Assembly: GCF_004798865.1 (NCBI RefSeq)
Contig: NW_025335268.1
Span: 85,618,934-85,682,933 of the forward strand
Length of the DNA stretch: 64,000 nt
From: Varanus komodoensis
Taxonomy: Eukaryota; Chordata; Lepidosauria; Squamata; Varanidae
Reading direction: 5' to 3'
The position numbers and the translations under genes were made by a program. Shown piece by piece: positions 22,320 to 33,335 of the stretch. The notes under the pieces were generated by a model. The model was not told where the DNA came from. It searched no databases and saw only the letters and a program-made list of their open reading frames with translations. Position 1 is the stretch's first letter; each line of letters begins with the position of its first letter.

Positions 22320-22713
22320 TCTTGGGTTCCACGCTCCTTAAGATCTGCGGGAGAGGCCCTCCTCTGAGAACCCTCCCCGAAGGAGGTAAAAAGGACATCT
22401 ACTCAGAGTAGGGCCTTCTCTGCGGTGGCGCCCAGATTGTGGAACGTGCTCCCTGGAGAGGTTCACCTGACATCAAGCTTATATTCTTTTCAGTGCCAGG
22501 TCAAAACCTTTTTATTCAATCATTATTTTAAAAATTAGTATTTTAATGTTTCACCAGTCGCTTTTGATTTAATTTTTATTGGTTATATGTTATTTATTAT
22601 ATTTGTATGTATTGTTTTATTGTATTTTGATTTTAATGATTGTAAGCCGTCCTGAGATGCTATGCATAAGGGACGGCATATAAAAGTTTTAAATAAATAA
22701 ATAAATAAATAAA
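22320..22713 (+). mobile_element. L2-type LINE, ORF2 end and 3' UTR
   Basis: It begins in the coding end (ccctcctctgagaaccctcc; ggccttctctgcggtggcgc; agattgtggaacgtgctccc = LWNVLPGEV). It then runs through gccaggtcaaaacctttttatt, a T-rich 3' UTR and gtaagccgtcctgagatgc, and ends at (AAAT)n about 22693-22713. The subfamily differs from the 8499-9965 copy in its 3' UTR. Confidence 0.85.
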
Positions 22714-22756
22714 TGTTTAAAGCAATAAGTGGGCAGCCTGATTGAAATGTGTGAAC

Positions 22757-23135
22757 ATGGGCAAGAATTTCATCTCAGTTCCATTTTGATAGCAAGTGAC
22801 AAAAATTCACAAATTCTCAACCATGTTCAAGATCCAAAGGCTTCAGAACCCAAAATTGACAGCTTTATCCATTTAGACCTGGAGTTTGCTTTGCTTTTTA
22901 AAGTTTGGATTACTGGGTTTGAATTTCTGTGCATTCAATCATGTCAATGTTTAACAGTGGTTTCCACTTCTATTTCTGTCTGGCTTTTCATCTTTAATGA
23001 CTACATAGCGGACACATCAAGTGCCTCTCCATGCTGGAAATCATTGGTGCAACTATTGAGTTTGGCTGGTGCAAATGGGTAAGAATTTCACTTCAGTTCA
23101 TTTTGATAAGAACGTATCAACATTCACGAAGTACT
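22757..23135 (+). repeat. Dispersed AT-rich repeat, two direct copies
   Basis: About 22757-22820 and 23077-23135 share ggcaagaatttcat/gggtaagaatttcac, cagttccattttgatag/cagttcattttgataag and a-caaaaattcac/atcaacattcac. A third, more diverged relative lies at about 56495-56545. The family is unknown to me. Confidence 0.45.
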
Positions 23136-24249
23136 TCATAATCAGGAGAGAGAACCTGAGGTCCCCAAATCTGCATACGAGAAAAAGCAAAACTGACATC
23201 AATACCCATGATCCCTACCCATGATGCAATCTGATATTTTTGTGAGGGTCTGTTCCAGGCCTATCCACTGGAAGCTACTTCATTTCATCTTTTTGCTGCT
23301 ATGCATCACTGGCTTTGTAGTCAATGCAGTTTATCATTGTCTACATTCCAAGTTTGAAATCCTCAAATAATCAAATAGACCACAGTGGCACACGCAGTGA
23401 CTGACAGCCTGTGGCAGGGTGTGGGGGAGGCTATGTGACTTAGATCCAATAACATATCCGTCTGTATGGCCCAAGCTTTTTATTTCTGAAAGGATAGCTA
23501 TGCTGCAGCCAGAGCAGGGGACCTCAGTGGTGCAGGATATTGCCATGCAATAGAGTTGGCCTGCAAAGAAGGGCCCTCAAAGTTAATGGTTTCAACTTAT
23601 TATTAACCAGCAATCTGGCTAAGACATTGTCACTGTTTCTGGCCACTGGAAGCAGAATGTGTTAATTCCTCAGTTACTTTATCACTGAGCCGGCTAACTT
23701 CACACTTTATTTTCTTGTTTCATTGCCTTATTGATGTTGCATTCGCTCCCTCTCTCTCTTTTTGCTATTAAACAAATGCAAGTTAAATATTTATGTGCCT
23801 GATGGCTAAAGTGGATGTAGAGCATTTCTGAAAGGGGACCTGCTAATGCTAACTCACGCACATGATGCATTTATAGGAGAACAGTAATAGCCTGCTAGTG
23901 AAGCATGAATATTTATTAAGAAATGGTGAGCCAATAGTTTCAGCTCAATTTCATTCTGGGTTTCTAAAAGCCTTCAAGTTTTCTGCTGTATTGCTTGAGT
24001 TTCAGAGCTGCTTTACTGCTCACGTTTTGATTTGAGATTGAGGAAGAGGGAATCTTGCCACCACATTCATCAAAAGGCAATGAGACTCATTTAACACTGT
24101 GGGCGTTGTGGAATATTGGGTGCAGTGAATACATCTTGCTGGATTCACAATCACAGGGAATGTGTCCCCCCTCCCCCAGCTGCGGAATTGCTGCTAGTAC
24201 CTTCTTATGCAAGAAAACTGGAAATCTATGTGAGGCATTCATCTACCTA
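23136..24249. other. Unique sequence; possible conserved block 23590-23960
   Basis: Repeat-free, with ttaattcctcagttacttt, atgcaagttaaatatttatg and gaatatttattaag words in an even-composition stretch. Conservation is only guessed. Confidence 0.3.
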
Positions 24250-24360
24250 TTTTGATTTATAGCCTGTCTCACCCTAAAGGTTCAGGGTAGATAATCATAA
24301 TTTTAAAATAAACTGGAACAAAAACCTACTTCAACAGAATAAAACTGAACAAAGGTAAAA
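24250..24360 (-). mobile_element. Old L2-type 3' end fragment
   Basis: On the plus strand, tgatttatagcctgtctcac, ctaaaggttcagggtag and ttttaaaataaact have the layout of an antisense LINE 3' hairpin and A-rich UTR. Confidence 0.4.
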
Positions 24361-25194
24361 TGCCTTTTACTGAAATTGCCACTGACATGTTAAAATTGTG
24401 TACCTGGAAGAGGAAGCAGAAATCCCTCTTAGGGATAACTTGAGGCATTTCTTGAGTGCTCATGATCTCTCACTCCAGTATAATGCCGTCATCCTTCCCA
24501 TGCTTTGCTACCATTTCCATGCTTTTTTTTAAAGAGTGAGGAAAGTAAGCTATTATTTCCTCTTGCATAGGAAATAATGCAAAATACAAGATGGCTTGGC
24601 TTGGCTTGGCTTGGCTATTGCACCATTCTGCACTGCTACCTCGTGGTAGGTAATAGAAAATACAGGATGGCAGAGAAAACCCCCCCGGCGGGTGGGTACA
24701 TGTGTAAAGAATATGCTTTTGTTTTCACAAATAAAACAGAAGAAGCCTCAGTAAAGTAGCAAGCTAAATGCCTCATGTAGAGAATCACCAAATCTCTGTA
24801 GGAATTTGGAGCAGTAATAGGGATTTTGGTAAAATTTGTCATCAGACTCACAAGACAAAAAGAGCTTCACTGGGGAAAATTCCATGCAAATAGAAGAAGA
24901 AGCTGACAGCAAGAGGAACAAACCAGATTCACTATACTGAAAGTTAACAGAGAAGGCGAGAGAGCAAAAACCCAACCTATTTGCATTACAGGGGAAAAGC
25001 AGGTTTCCTTTTAAAAGCAATTCTCATTTGTGATTGAAGCTGGCTGTTAAATGCTAAGGTGTTTCACCTTTTGGAATCTGTTTTTTTTTAATCGTAATTT
25101 ATAACCTGGATGTGCAATGGCTGATCTCAAAGTGTTTATTGTGGTTTGGAGTGATGTCTTGTGCATCATACAGCCTACCTATCAGTTTATTCTT
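24361..25194. other. Unique sequence with (TTGGC)n
   Basis: A (TTGGC)n tract of about five units lies at 24594-24616. Around it, atgcaaaatacaagatggc (about 24578) and atagaaaatacaggatggc (about 24652) form a diverged direct repeat. Confidence 0.5.
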
Positions 25195-25318
25195 TTCCAA
25201 CACTATGCATGGCCTCCAGATATTTTGGGCCTCAGACTCAGCCAGCCAGGCAAATGGTCACGGAAGTTGCAGTCCAAAATACCTGGATGGCACCACATCA
25301 GGGAAACCTCCTCCAAAG
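25195..25318. mobile_element. Palindromic hAT-like MITE, diverged
   Basis: Left arm: caacactatgcatggcctcc, agatattttgggcctcag. Centre: actcagccagccaggcaaatggtc. Right arm: gttgcagtccaaaatacctg, gatggcaccacatcaggg. The two arms are complementary in outline, as in the copy at 34728. Confidence 0.6.
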
Positions 25319-25884
25319 CAACATATGGTATCCCTCACTTGCACCTCATATTGATAGAGTCAGGGGCAATCCTGACATTTGCCCCAGGGCTCTCCTTTTA
25401 TTTGGATGGACTTATCCTGGAGTAAACAGGTGGAAATGTTTCCTTGTGGATAGTGCAATCATCCAAAACTCCTCATAATTTTCCTTGTCCTTTTCTAAAG
25501 ACTTCATACCGCTACTTATATTTTGAAGCTATGGCTTTGTATGAGTGTGTACCTGTGACTCTTTCAGAAGTGAGCAATTAGCCATGTAGATGCATTTCTT
25601 TTATAAAGCATTTGTGGATTTCCCAAACAAAAGTGTACCCTAATATACAAATTTTTTCTGCACATTTTACCCTGGCAGTAAGCACGACTGCAGGCATTGG
25701 TTTAATTGTGTATTTTATGTGCATTTTGATTTGTTCTGGAGCTGGCAACGATATTACAAGTTCTGCGGGAAGACTGAAAATGGAAGGATGGTTGCACAGC
25801 AGTGCAGAAATACATTCATCATTTTGAAATACATTATTTTCTCCTGTGAGTCTGTCCAGAAGAGGAGGCCCGTTCTTCACATGC
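25319..25884. other. Unique sequence, nothing seen
   Basis: Short chance frames only. Confidence 0.4.
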
Positions 25885-26230
25885 ACACTTGGTGGGAACA
25901 TGGCCAAGAACCTTCCTCACAGCGGCCCCAAGGCTCGGCAAGCCCCTTCCAAGGGAGGCTAGTTGATGCCCTCCCTGTTATGCCTCTGGAAGGAGGAAAA
26001 CCCTTTTCTGTTCCGACAGGCCTTGACCTGTGAGACTGCATTCGACTAGCTCTATTTTCATCCTGATACTTTTAAGTTTTGCACTTATCTAATTTTAATA
26101 TTGTAGTTGATTTACTTATATTTTTAACGTTGTATGTTTCTATGAATGCCTTCTTTTCACCAGTCTTTTAATGTTATGAGTCGCCTTGAGTCTCACTACT
26201 CAGAATGGCCAGAATATAAATAAATATGCT
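25885..26230 (+). mobile_element. L2-type LINE, ORF2 end and 3' UTR, old
   Basis: The coding end (gaaaacccttttctgttccg, acaggccttgacctgtgag) is followed by a T-rich UTR and gagtcgccttgagtctcac...gaatataaataaata. It is more diverged than the 22320 copy. Confidence 0.65.
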
Positions 26231-28059
26231 AATTATGAAGATGACAATGACAATCAGAATGTATCATCCAGAGAGGGTGAATCAAGTCTGTTCATTTGAA
26301 CATGTGGACCAAACAATGTCTTCAAACACTGGTAGAAGCAGATTGTGATGAAGAAGGCATAACGCCTTGAGCATTAGAGCAAAAGGTTTGAAGTCTGGAT
26401 TTCATTTCACTTTTAACCAGCTTAGTAGCACCATCCTTGTCAACTTATGTATAACCCTTTTGTTCAATGGGCTTTATTCCCAGAAAGTTTGCACAGGAAT
26501 GCAAACTCCTTTGATAGCTGTGTCTTAGCCTTCTCCAATCTGCAGTTCTCCAGATGTGTTGAACTACAAGTCCAGTAATTCACATTTGGTTCGGTTTGCT
26601 TCGGTTTGTGTGTGTGTGTGTGTTTTAACAGGTTCACCCAATCCATACCGCCCTTTACTGAACATAGAAATAGTCACAATTTGCTGCCAGAAATCCATAC
26701 TTTTTGGGGCTTGCACTGCACTCCATAGAAGAAAGAGAAGCATTTGAAAACATGTGCACAATACTAAAAACACCTAGTGAATCTGTAACATTCAGAAGCA
26801 TGCTTTAGTCAGTGGAGGCAGCCATTAATGTGGCCATCCAATTTCAGCCACAATCTATGAATTCTTTTATTTTCAAAAATGCATGGACACTAAGATTTAG
26901 TTTTGCTTGCTATTTCCCCTAATGTGCTCCCTAACAGAGAGACTTCTTTATGCAATTTCTGAGCCGAGAGCAGCATCACAAAATTTCCAGAGGAGAGCAA
27001 TTTGAAGAATAATTGTGCTCCAGGCTTCATACTAGCACAGGACGTGCAAAGGAGATTACTTTGTTTTCCTGTGGAGACTTGCAGGAAACCGAATCCGAGT
27101 GAGTAAGGTCTGGTGCAGCAGTATGCTAGCTCCCAGCCACATCCCCTCAGGGGCCAAGCACTTTCCATCCCTTGGAGATGTTCACCAAGGATTCCTCTTG
27201 GTTCCTTCATGCTCAGCTTCTGTGCAACCTACCCATGTCCTGAGGGGAACGCAGCTGGATTGCAGGTCACAGTGATCACACTGTGTGCAACCTGGGTGTT
27301 GTAAAAGTGTGACATGTGGCATGCCTCTTGAGAGCCTCCTCCCTTTCAGACCTCAAAGTGCACAATTTGCGTTTTGGTGAAAACTAGGTAAAATAACTAT
27401 TAGGGAATCAGGAAAAAGTACGGAATGGGGAGGGGACTAGTCAGATCTTGAGCATGTGCTAATAAGAAGTTTAGAGAGGCAAACCAGCTTTAGTGCAGAA
27501 GTAGTAAGCAGTTCAAAGCAGCAAACTGGGGCAAAAACCAAATTCAGGAGAAAATGCAGGCTAGCTGGCCCAGCCCTGGGCTAAGCTTCCTATTGGTTCC
27601 TTGAAGCCCGTCTGTGTGCAAAGTTCTACTGGTACCTAAATCAGGTCTTCTTTGGTTGGGAAAAAACCAAACCCAGGCACCTATGCCAAAGAAACCTTGG
27701 CCAATCTCTCTCAAGCCTGCTTCAAGCCCCCTTACTTCTAGATAGTCTTGCTCCTGCACCGACGTTGAGAGAGAGAAACACCCCTGCTTTCTTCCTCAGT
27801 AGATCTAGCTCTGCTGGTCCCTCCTCCCTTGCCTGGGTGGAGATTTCAGAGTAATCTCGAGCTCTGAGATAGATGCTGGAAGAGTCTTACTGTTCAGCCA
27901 CCTGGATAGTTAACTACTGAACAGATTGGCTAAATGGCAGTGCTTGACCTACAGATGACCTCAACCAGGTCTTCTGTATTGGAAAAGGAGCTGGATCTTG
28001 GTCAGATGGAATCTGCATGGCCTGGCTGAGCAAGCTACTCCAGACCCATTGTATAACTG
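26231..28059. other. Unique sequence with minor pieces
   Basis: A half arm of the hAT-like MITE lies at about 26541-26584 (ctccagatgtgttgaactac). A (TG)n of nine units is at 26607-26625. A half arm of the ATCCTATGCATG-type MITE may sit at 26462-26510 (ttattcccagaaagtttgc). No gene is seen. Confidence 0.4.
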
Positions 28060-28150
28060 TCCCATCCGTGCTTGATTTCCAGTAGTGGCAACCAGATGTC
28101 CTGGGAAACCCACGAGCAAGACGTAAGGGTAATAGCACCTATGCACACAT
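28060..28150 (-). mobile_element. Possible CR1 3' UTR fragment
   Basis: On the plus strand, ggcaaccagatgtcctggga, aacccacgagcaagacgt and aagggtaatagcacc line up with the CR1 3' UTR of the TTCTTATG type (antisense form: caaccagatgcc...gggaagcccacaagcaggac...gcaacagcacc). The octamer end is missing. Confidence 0.45.
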
Positions 28151-28477
28151 ACTGTTGTATTCCAGTCATGGGTATACAGAGATCTGTCAACTCTGATCCT
28201 CAAGGCAACATAAAACATTAATGCTGACTTTCTAGACATAGTTAATCCAACCCAACTATTGCTCATGGACAGACCAGACTCAATTCACACTAGTTCTGCT
28301 TCAAAATCTGTCCTCCAATTTCCTAAACATTCTTTCTACTGACAAGGAAGCTTCATTTTTGTATTTCTTTTGAATTTCCCTTGGTGGTGTTTTGAAGCTT
28401 AACTTAGCCACTGTAAGGTGGTCAAGAACGGTATGTGTTTCTTACCTACCATTGCCTGTCTTTCCTTTGCTCCACAG
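28151..28477. other. Unique sequence ending in an acceptor-like tract
   Basis: The last 25 bases are pyrimidine-rich and end tgctccacag. Confidence 0.35.
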
Positions 28478-28644
28478 CTTCCTGGCTGCCTCCACCTCCT
28501 GATCTGCCCAAGCCCACATGGAAGGAGCTTCTACTTCAAGACATCCTGCCCTGGCCTTTAACTGAAATGCAGAAAGTCAGGGAGGTTGAAAATCTCCAGA
28601 GAGAAAGACAGAACATCCCCGCAAAACCCTTGTCTAGTTCGTAG
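28478..28644 (+). other. Candidate terminal exon of an unknown gene
   Basis: A pyrimidine tract and cag precede the start. Of the three frames only one stays open: SWLPPPPDLPKPTWKELLLQ, then DILPWPLTEMQKVREVENLQ and RERQNIPAKPLSSS, ending in TAG at 28642-28644. The residue mix (Pro, Lys, Glu, Leu) is more protein-like than in neighbouring frames. There is no close AATAAA and no partner exon that I can see, and the sequence matches no family I know. It may be chance or an old exon-like fragment. Confidence 0.2.
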
Positions 28645-29323
28645 GTGAAGTTAACACAAGAAGTCCATCTGTAATGTCACCAATATTTTCTTCTCCCTTT
28701 TTAAAAATTCTTATTCTGGAATACATATTTTAAATCAAATTTAGCGAGAATGGTTAAGAAACTATGGAAGGAATTTTCAGCACAGCATTAATTGCCTAAG
28801 AGCACCTCTAACTATAAGGATTTCCTTCTTACCTTCAGTGGAGGTTCATTCCTTTCTCTAGACAAAGCTGCCCCTCCATCTAAACAAAATGGGGAAGCTC
28901 ACAACCAAAGAAGTTCCTTGTGCATTTTTGACACATGAAGGATTCTAGGGAAATTGTGGTTGTGTAGCAGGATATTAATGAGGTGTTTTGGCAAAGAAAA
29001 AGTCATAAAATCTTAGAATGAAATTGATGAAAGTTATTTGCTCCTCATTCAGAAAAAGAGAAGAGTCCTTATTCAGAAGCAATCATTAAATTGTGGCAGG
29101 TGTGCTCAAACTTGAACACAACCTACAGTTGACATTCATACTTTAGATCAATTCACACAACATCAACAACAAAACAGGTTTGACAAATTTGAAAAATGTA
29201 CATGAATTGTACTTTTGAAACATGTGCACAAACATGTTATAATCATGGGAAGAAGTCTATATATTAAAAATGCACACAGTTTCACATAAGAGGAGAAAAT
29301 TGGAGTGCAGTGAACCTTTTTGA
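28645..29323. other. Unique AT-rich sequence
   Basis: No repeat or gene is recognised. Confidence 0.4.
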
Positions 29324-29385
29324 AGCTGGGTTTTGCTAAGCTTGGATTTTGCTAGGCTTAGGTTTTGCTGAGCCTGGGTTTTCAG
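29324..29385 (+). repeat. 16-bp tandem repeat, about four diverged units
   Basis: Units read agctgggttttgctaa, gcttggattttgctag, gcttaggttttgctga and gcctgggttttcag. Confidence 0.85.
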
Positions 29386-30711
29386 TTTGAGCAATCCTCT
29401 TGTTCCTTCGTGTTGTTGAAGAAGGAAATCAAGTGAAACTCATCAGCAGCAGCAGCAATAATCTTCAGCACTGAGAAAATAAAATGATTCAAATGTTGGG
29501 ACTACACTTGAGAAGAAATATTTATTGAAAAGTTGATGGGATATTCATGTTATATGGGTGCTGCGTATTCCTCACTTAAACAGGATGCTGTCAGGATGAT
29601 GGGGCCAGATTGCCGCTGCCCAGCTGTTTGGAGGTCGCTCTTTACATTCATGGATGAGCTAATGCATTTGTGGAGAGGCTCGTAAAGGAAGGAGTTCACC
29701 TTGCCTTCGCCTTGGCTCATAACAATAAATCTCTCCCATGTTTCCAGAAATAGATGGCCTTTTTTTGTCACTGATCTGCATGCCATAATTTAAGCATTTG
29801 CATGCCCTAATGTAGAGCTTTCCTTTTGCTGGAAAGATATCTCTCCAGGGAATGATCATGACAAGGACACGGATGATAACTTTCAAAAGGAAGAGCACCA
29901 TTGGTAGGAGCAGCAGTCCCAGAAAACCACACGGGGTTTGGATACAGCCAAATGCTGAAGTGCTATTATGTCCCTTGATAAATGGCTCCTGGAGGCATTG
30001 TAGATGCAGGCAGGAGCACTGCAGCAATTAAATCCTAGATGAGACATCTTAAGTTAAACCCCGCAAGCACATCATTTGCAAGGGGCCTATTAATACATGC
30101 TTTATCAAAAGGCTTATAAATCCAAGAAAATGCAAAGGGAAGGATATCCTGGAGAGACGAGGGAAGTTCTAAGAAAGAAAGAAAAAAGAAAATTCTACTT
30201 GGCAAGCTTTGTGGGGTCTAAATGTGGAAGGGAGAAAAACACTTAGAGTTGCTAAGCTCTGTATAGTGCAAATAAGGAATAAAAAGAACCCTTTCTATGG
30301 TTTGGTAGCTTCTGTTAAGGAAGATCTTAGTGATGGAGAAAGTGTTTCACCACAGCAAGAAATCTGGGAGCCAGAAAAAGAAAATGACGGAAATCTCCTG
30401 TTAAGTGAGACCAGCAGCTTTACAGGATGAATTTACCGGCATTTTCTGTGCATTTTGGAATGCAGCTTCGCATGCAGTTACACTTTCCGAAGCCCAGTGC
30501 TAAGCTTATCCCACTGAAAGCCTCTGGATGCAGGCTTTGTTCCTATTTCTTAAGCTAGTGGCAAGTCCCGTTTCCCCTGAGCTGGAGCCCCGCGGGTGTG
30601 CTGAGCCTGCCTGACGCTTTCTCATTCACCTCAGCGGAAGGAACAGCACGTGCTTTGCTCATGCCCAGTATCTCTCTTCCTCTGCTAAAGTCATTTGAAG
30701 TAGTGCAGAGA
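29386..30711. other. Unique sequence; open minus frame with a hydrophobic stretch
   Basis: The minus frame 30027-29659 (122 codons) contains GFLGLLLLPMVLFLLKVIIR, which would pass for a membrane segment. It lacks convincing splice sites and a start context. The DNA around 29650-29850 has taatttaagcatttgcatg and other AT-rich words more typical of conserved non-coding DNA. No gene is called. Confidence 0.25.
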
Positions 30712-30836
30712 GAATCAAAGCTAGAATCATGGGGAGGTTAATGTGATTCCACCAGGGAATCAAAGCTAGAATCATGGGGAGGTTAATGTGATTCCACCAG
30801 GGAATCAAAGCTAGAATCATGGGGAGGTTAATGTGA
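30712..30836 (+). repeat. 45-bp minisatellite, about 2.8 copies
   Basis: Units start at 30712, 30757 and 30802 with gaatcaaagctagaatcatg. The copies look identical over their shared length, so the expansion is recent. Confidence 0.96.
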
Positions 30837-31096
30837 AATGAATCAATATGCCATCATCACATAAAGCTCACTTTGCTGCTATCAGCCTCATCATTAACAT
30901 TATTTAGTAGTTCCTAGTCATTCTGAATGGAAACATCTATCTAAATATGAACTCTTAGGAAAAAGAATTAAGGGCCAGAGAAGAATGTATTATCTCTACG
31001 AATCACTTAGACAGGATGGTAAATATGCAACTGCTGCCAAATAATAGCAACTGAATTATTAGCTTTCCTCCCTGCACTATCTAGTATACTCTTTCC
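30837..31096. other. Unique sequence
   Basis: AT-rich; nothing seen. Confidence 0.4.
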
Positions 31097-31215
31097 CAGC
31101 CAGGTGTACCCCTCCAGGATGTGATGCACACCAACACCCATCCCCCCAAATTATGGGCCATCCAAGCAGAGGATTGTGGGTTTGTACTCCAATATGTCTG
31201 AGAGAGGAACCCACC
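31097..31215. mobile_element. Palindromic hAT-like MITE, diverged
   Basis: The left arm agccaggtgtacccctccag, gatgtg and the right arm ggattgtgggtttgtactcc, aatatgtctgagag flank a centre with atgggccatccaagcag, in the same order as the copy at 34728. Confidence 0.5.
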
Positions 31216-31349
31216 TGAGGAAGGATGATGTCTTGTTCTGTCTTTTCCAACCCTCATCCCACATTATTTGCTGCTGGTGATAATAAGGTCGAGACATGTG
31301 GGACATCATGACCTGCAATGAGATCTGCTAAAGCAAGCTGGAGACACTT

Positions 31350-31430
31350 GTAGTTCTCCAGATGTTTTAACCTACAGATTGCCAGCCTAGCCACAGTAGC
31401 CCATGGTGAGGGAGGCGTAGGCCACAATGT
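31350..31430. mobile_element. Half copy of palindromic hAT-like MITE
   Basis: The words gttctccagatgttttaacc, tacagattgccagcctagcc and cagtagcccatggtgaggg match the left arm and centre. Confidence 0.45.
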
Positions 31431-31900
31431 CACATATTTGCCATCCCTGCATGAAAAGTGAGAGAGGCAGTTGTCATTTTCGGCATCAGCCATCTTGCTC
31501 ATCTCTCTTGGTTCTTGGATAGAGAAGAACCCTCAAAGCTAAGTAGCACATCTTGCTTGTGATGAGGTTCATTTCTTCCTTGCTCAAAGGGGAATGATCC
31601 ACATGGAGATGCCTGGACAATTCAGGAAGCCCTAGGGACTCTGCCACACACCTGTCCAAGAATCATAGCTTCCCATTCACACATGACAGAAATGTAAAAC
31701 TGGAGCCATTTTCTGGCCGAAGCAACACCACAACAACCATATAGCTGCATCAAGGAAAGGCTTTTTTTCCGGCAGAAATGGAATGAAGCACAGGACTGGG
31801 AAGGAGAAAGAGATTGTGGATCAGCAGGAGAACACATGCTTTGCTCTCAAGGAGGTTCTTGGGTCAATCCAGTAAAGCTGAAAAGGTCAGAAAGCAAGTG
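31431..31900. other. Unique sequence
   Basis: Nothing recognised. Confidence 0.4.
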
Positions 31901-32141
31901 CCGTATTTTTTGCACTATAAGATGCACTCCCCCCCCCCTCAAAAGTAAGGGGAAATGTCTGTGCGTCTTATAGAGCGAATGTGTGTGTGCAGTGAGTCTG
32001 TCAGATGTGCAGCCCATGGGGAAGTGATGGGGAATATGCCGGTGATTATGTGCCCATTTGATTCAGAATATTTTTTTTCTTGTTTTCCTCCTCTAAAAAC
32101 TAGTTGCGTCTTATGGTCATCTTATAGAGCGAAAAATACAG
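31901..32141 (+). mobile_element. TA-flanked MITE, copy A (241 bp)
   Basis: The left end is ccgtattttttgcactataa and the complement of the right end is ctgtatttttcgctctataa, giving terminal inverted repeats of about 25 bases. TA follows the right end; the left flank has TG. Close to the left end, inside the element, lies a third copy of the terminal motif (cgtcttatagagcg at about 31964-31978). A C10 run follows the left repeat. It has no transposase. A TA target points to the Tc1/mariner group, but I cannot name the family. Confidence 0.8.
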
Positions 32142-32159
32142 TAATTTATGAGCTTAGAT

Positions 32160-32319
32160 TGTCCTACAGCTGAGCCATTTCTAACAATGCATAAAATACA
32201 GTCTAAAACACAACTACAATTAAACAATATTTAAAATGCATTATAAAAACATAACTGAAGTTACATAATTAACATGTCTAAACAAGTTAACAGAAGTAGA
32301 CTTATTAAAACAGCTGACA

Positions 32320-32359
<40 letters not shown>

Positions 32360-32540
32360 CGCAGCCCAGTGTTCCATTTAGGGCTACTAAATGTCTCAAC
32401 ACAGAGGATATCTTAATCCAGCACTGAAAAGACAGAGTGGAGTTGGCACCAGGCAGAGGGATATTCTGTGATCAGTTGGAGCTGCTCCTGAGAAAGATGC
32501 CTTGCCTTGCCTCAGATCCTGGGCAACCACAGCCAGTGAG
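32160..32540 (-). mobile_element. Possible old L2-type 3' region interrupted by (CA)n
   Basis: The A-rich text 32170-32310 resembles antisense L2 3' UTR. Beyond a (CA)n of about 19 units (32319-32357), the words ggagttggcaccaggcagag and gatgccttgccttgcctcag loosely follow the antisense L2 coding end. Only the microsatellite is certain. Confidence 0.35.
32319..32357. repeat. (CA)n microsatellite
   Basis: About 19 uninterrupted CA units; the longest dinucleotide run in the window. Confidence 0.97.
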
Positions 32541-32839
32541 GGTAGACACTCTTGAGTAGATATGGAGAAATCACTGAGAAACGGGAATGGCACTGCAAAG
32601 TTGTTCTGCCATTCCATTTTCCCTGGAGCACTTGCTTGTTAGCAGGAGTCTCAGCTATTGTGGACTTGAGCCCCCAGAAGGCCTTGCCAGTGAAGCCAAT
32701 GTTCAGGAATGCTGGAAGTTCAAAACACAGAAATAGAGCAAGTCAGAAGGGGGATCCAGATCTACTTTCTGTTCACCCATGCTGCTGGCCAGGAGTGCCT
32801 TTACCAGCTCTGGTTAATTTGTCAAGTTCAACTTTATCT

Positions 32840-33335
32840 GGACCTAGCAACAGTAATTCATTCAGAACCTAGCAACAGTCCACACCCCGGTAACCATTTG
32901 GTTGGACTGCTGTAATGCACTTTACATGGGGCTGCCCTTGAAACTGGTCCAGAAGCTTCAATTAGTGCAAAATGGAGTGGCCAGATTGCTAACTAGTAGC
33001 AGTAGACACATAACACCAGTCCTCTGTCAGGGCCCACTTCAAGGTGCTCATTTTTACATGTAAAGCCCTAAATGTTTTAGGACCTGAATATCTAAAGGAG
33101 TAGCTACATCCCTATAATCCTGACTGTACCCGAAGATCTTCATCGGAGGTCCTGCTTTGGAAACCACCTTTAAAGGGTGCTAGGAAGGCAGCTACCTGGT
33201 GTGGGGCCTTTTCATTGTGGTGTCCCATCTGTGGAATCAGTTCTCCAGAGATGTGGGCCAGGTGCCTTCCTTGTATGCATTTCGGTGCCAGGCAAAGACT
33301 TGTTTTGAGCTCTTGCTTAATTTCTTCTTAATTTC
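32840..33335 (+). mobile_element. L2-type LINE, C-terminal coding part and 3' UTR start
   Basis: The plus strand encodes LDCCNALYMGLPLKLVQKLQLVQNGVARL (about 32902-32988), the conserved L2 segment after the reverse transcriptase thumb. It then gives ALNVLGPEYLKE-like text and, at about 33225, LWNQFSRDVG. It ends gccaggcaaagacttgtttt at the start of the 3' UTR. It carries several frame changes and is older than 8499-9965. Confidence 0.8.

Noticed and set aside
22729-23082. 117-codon plus frame
   Set aside because: It overlaps the dispersed AT-rich repeat pair and has no domain.
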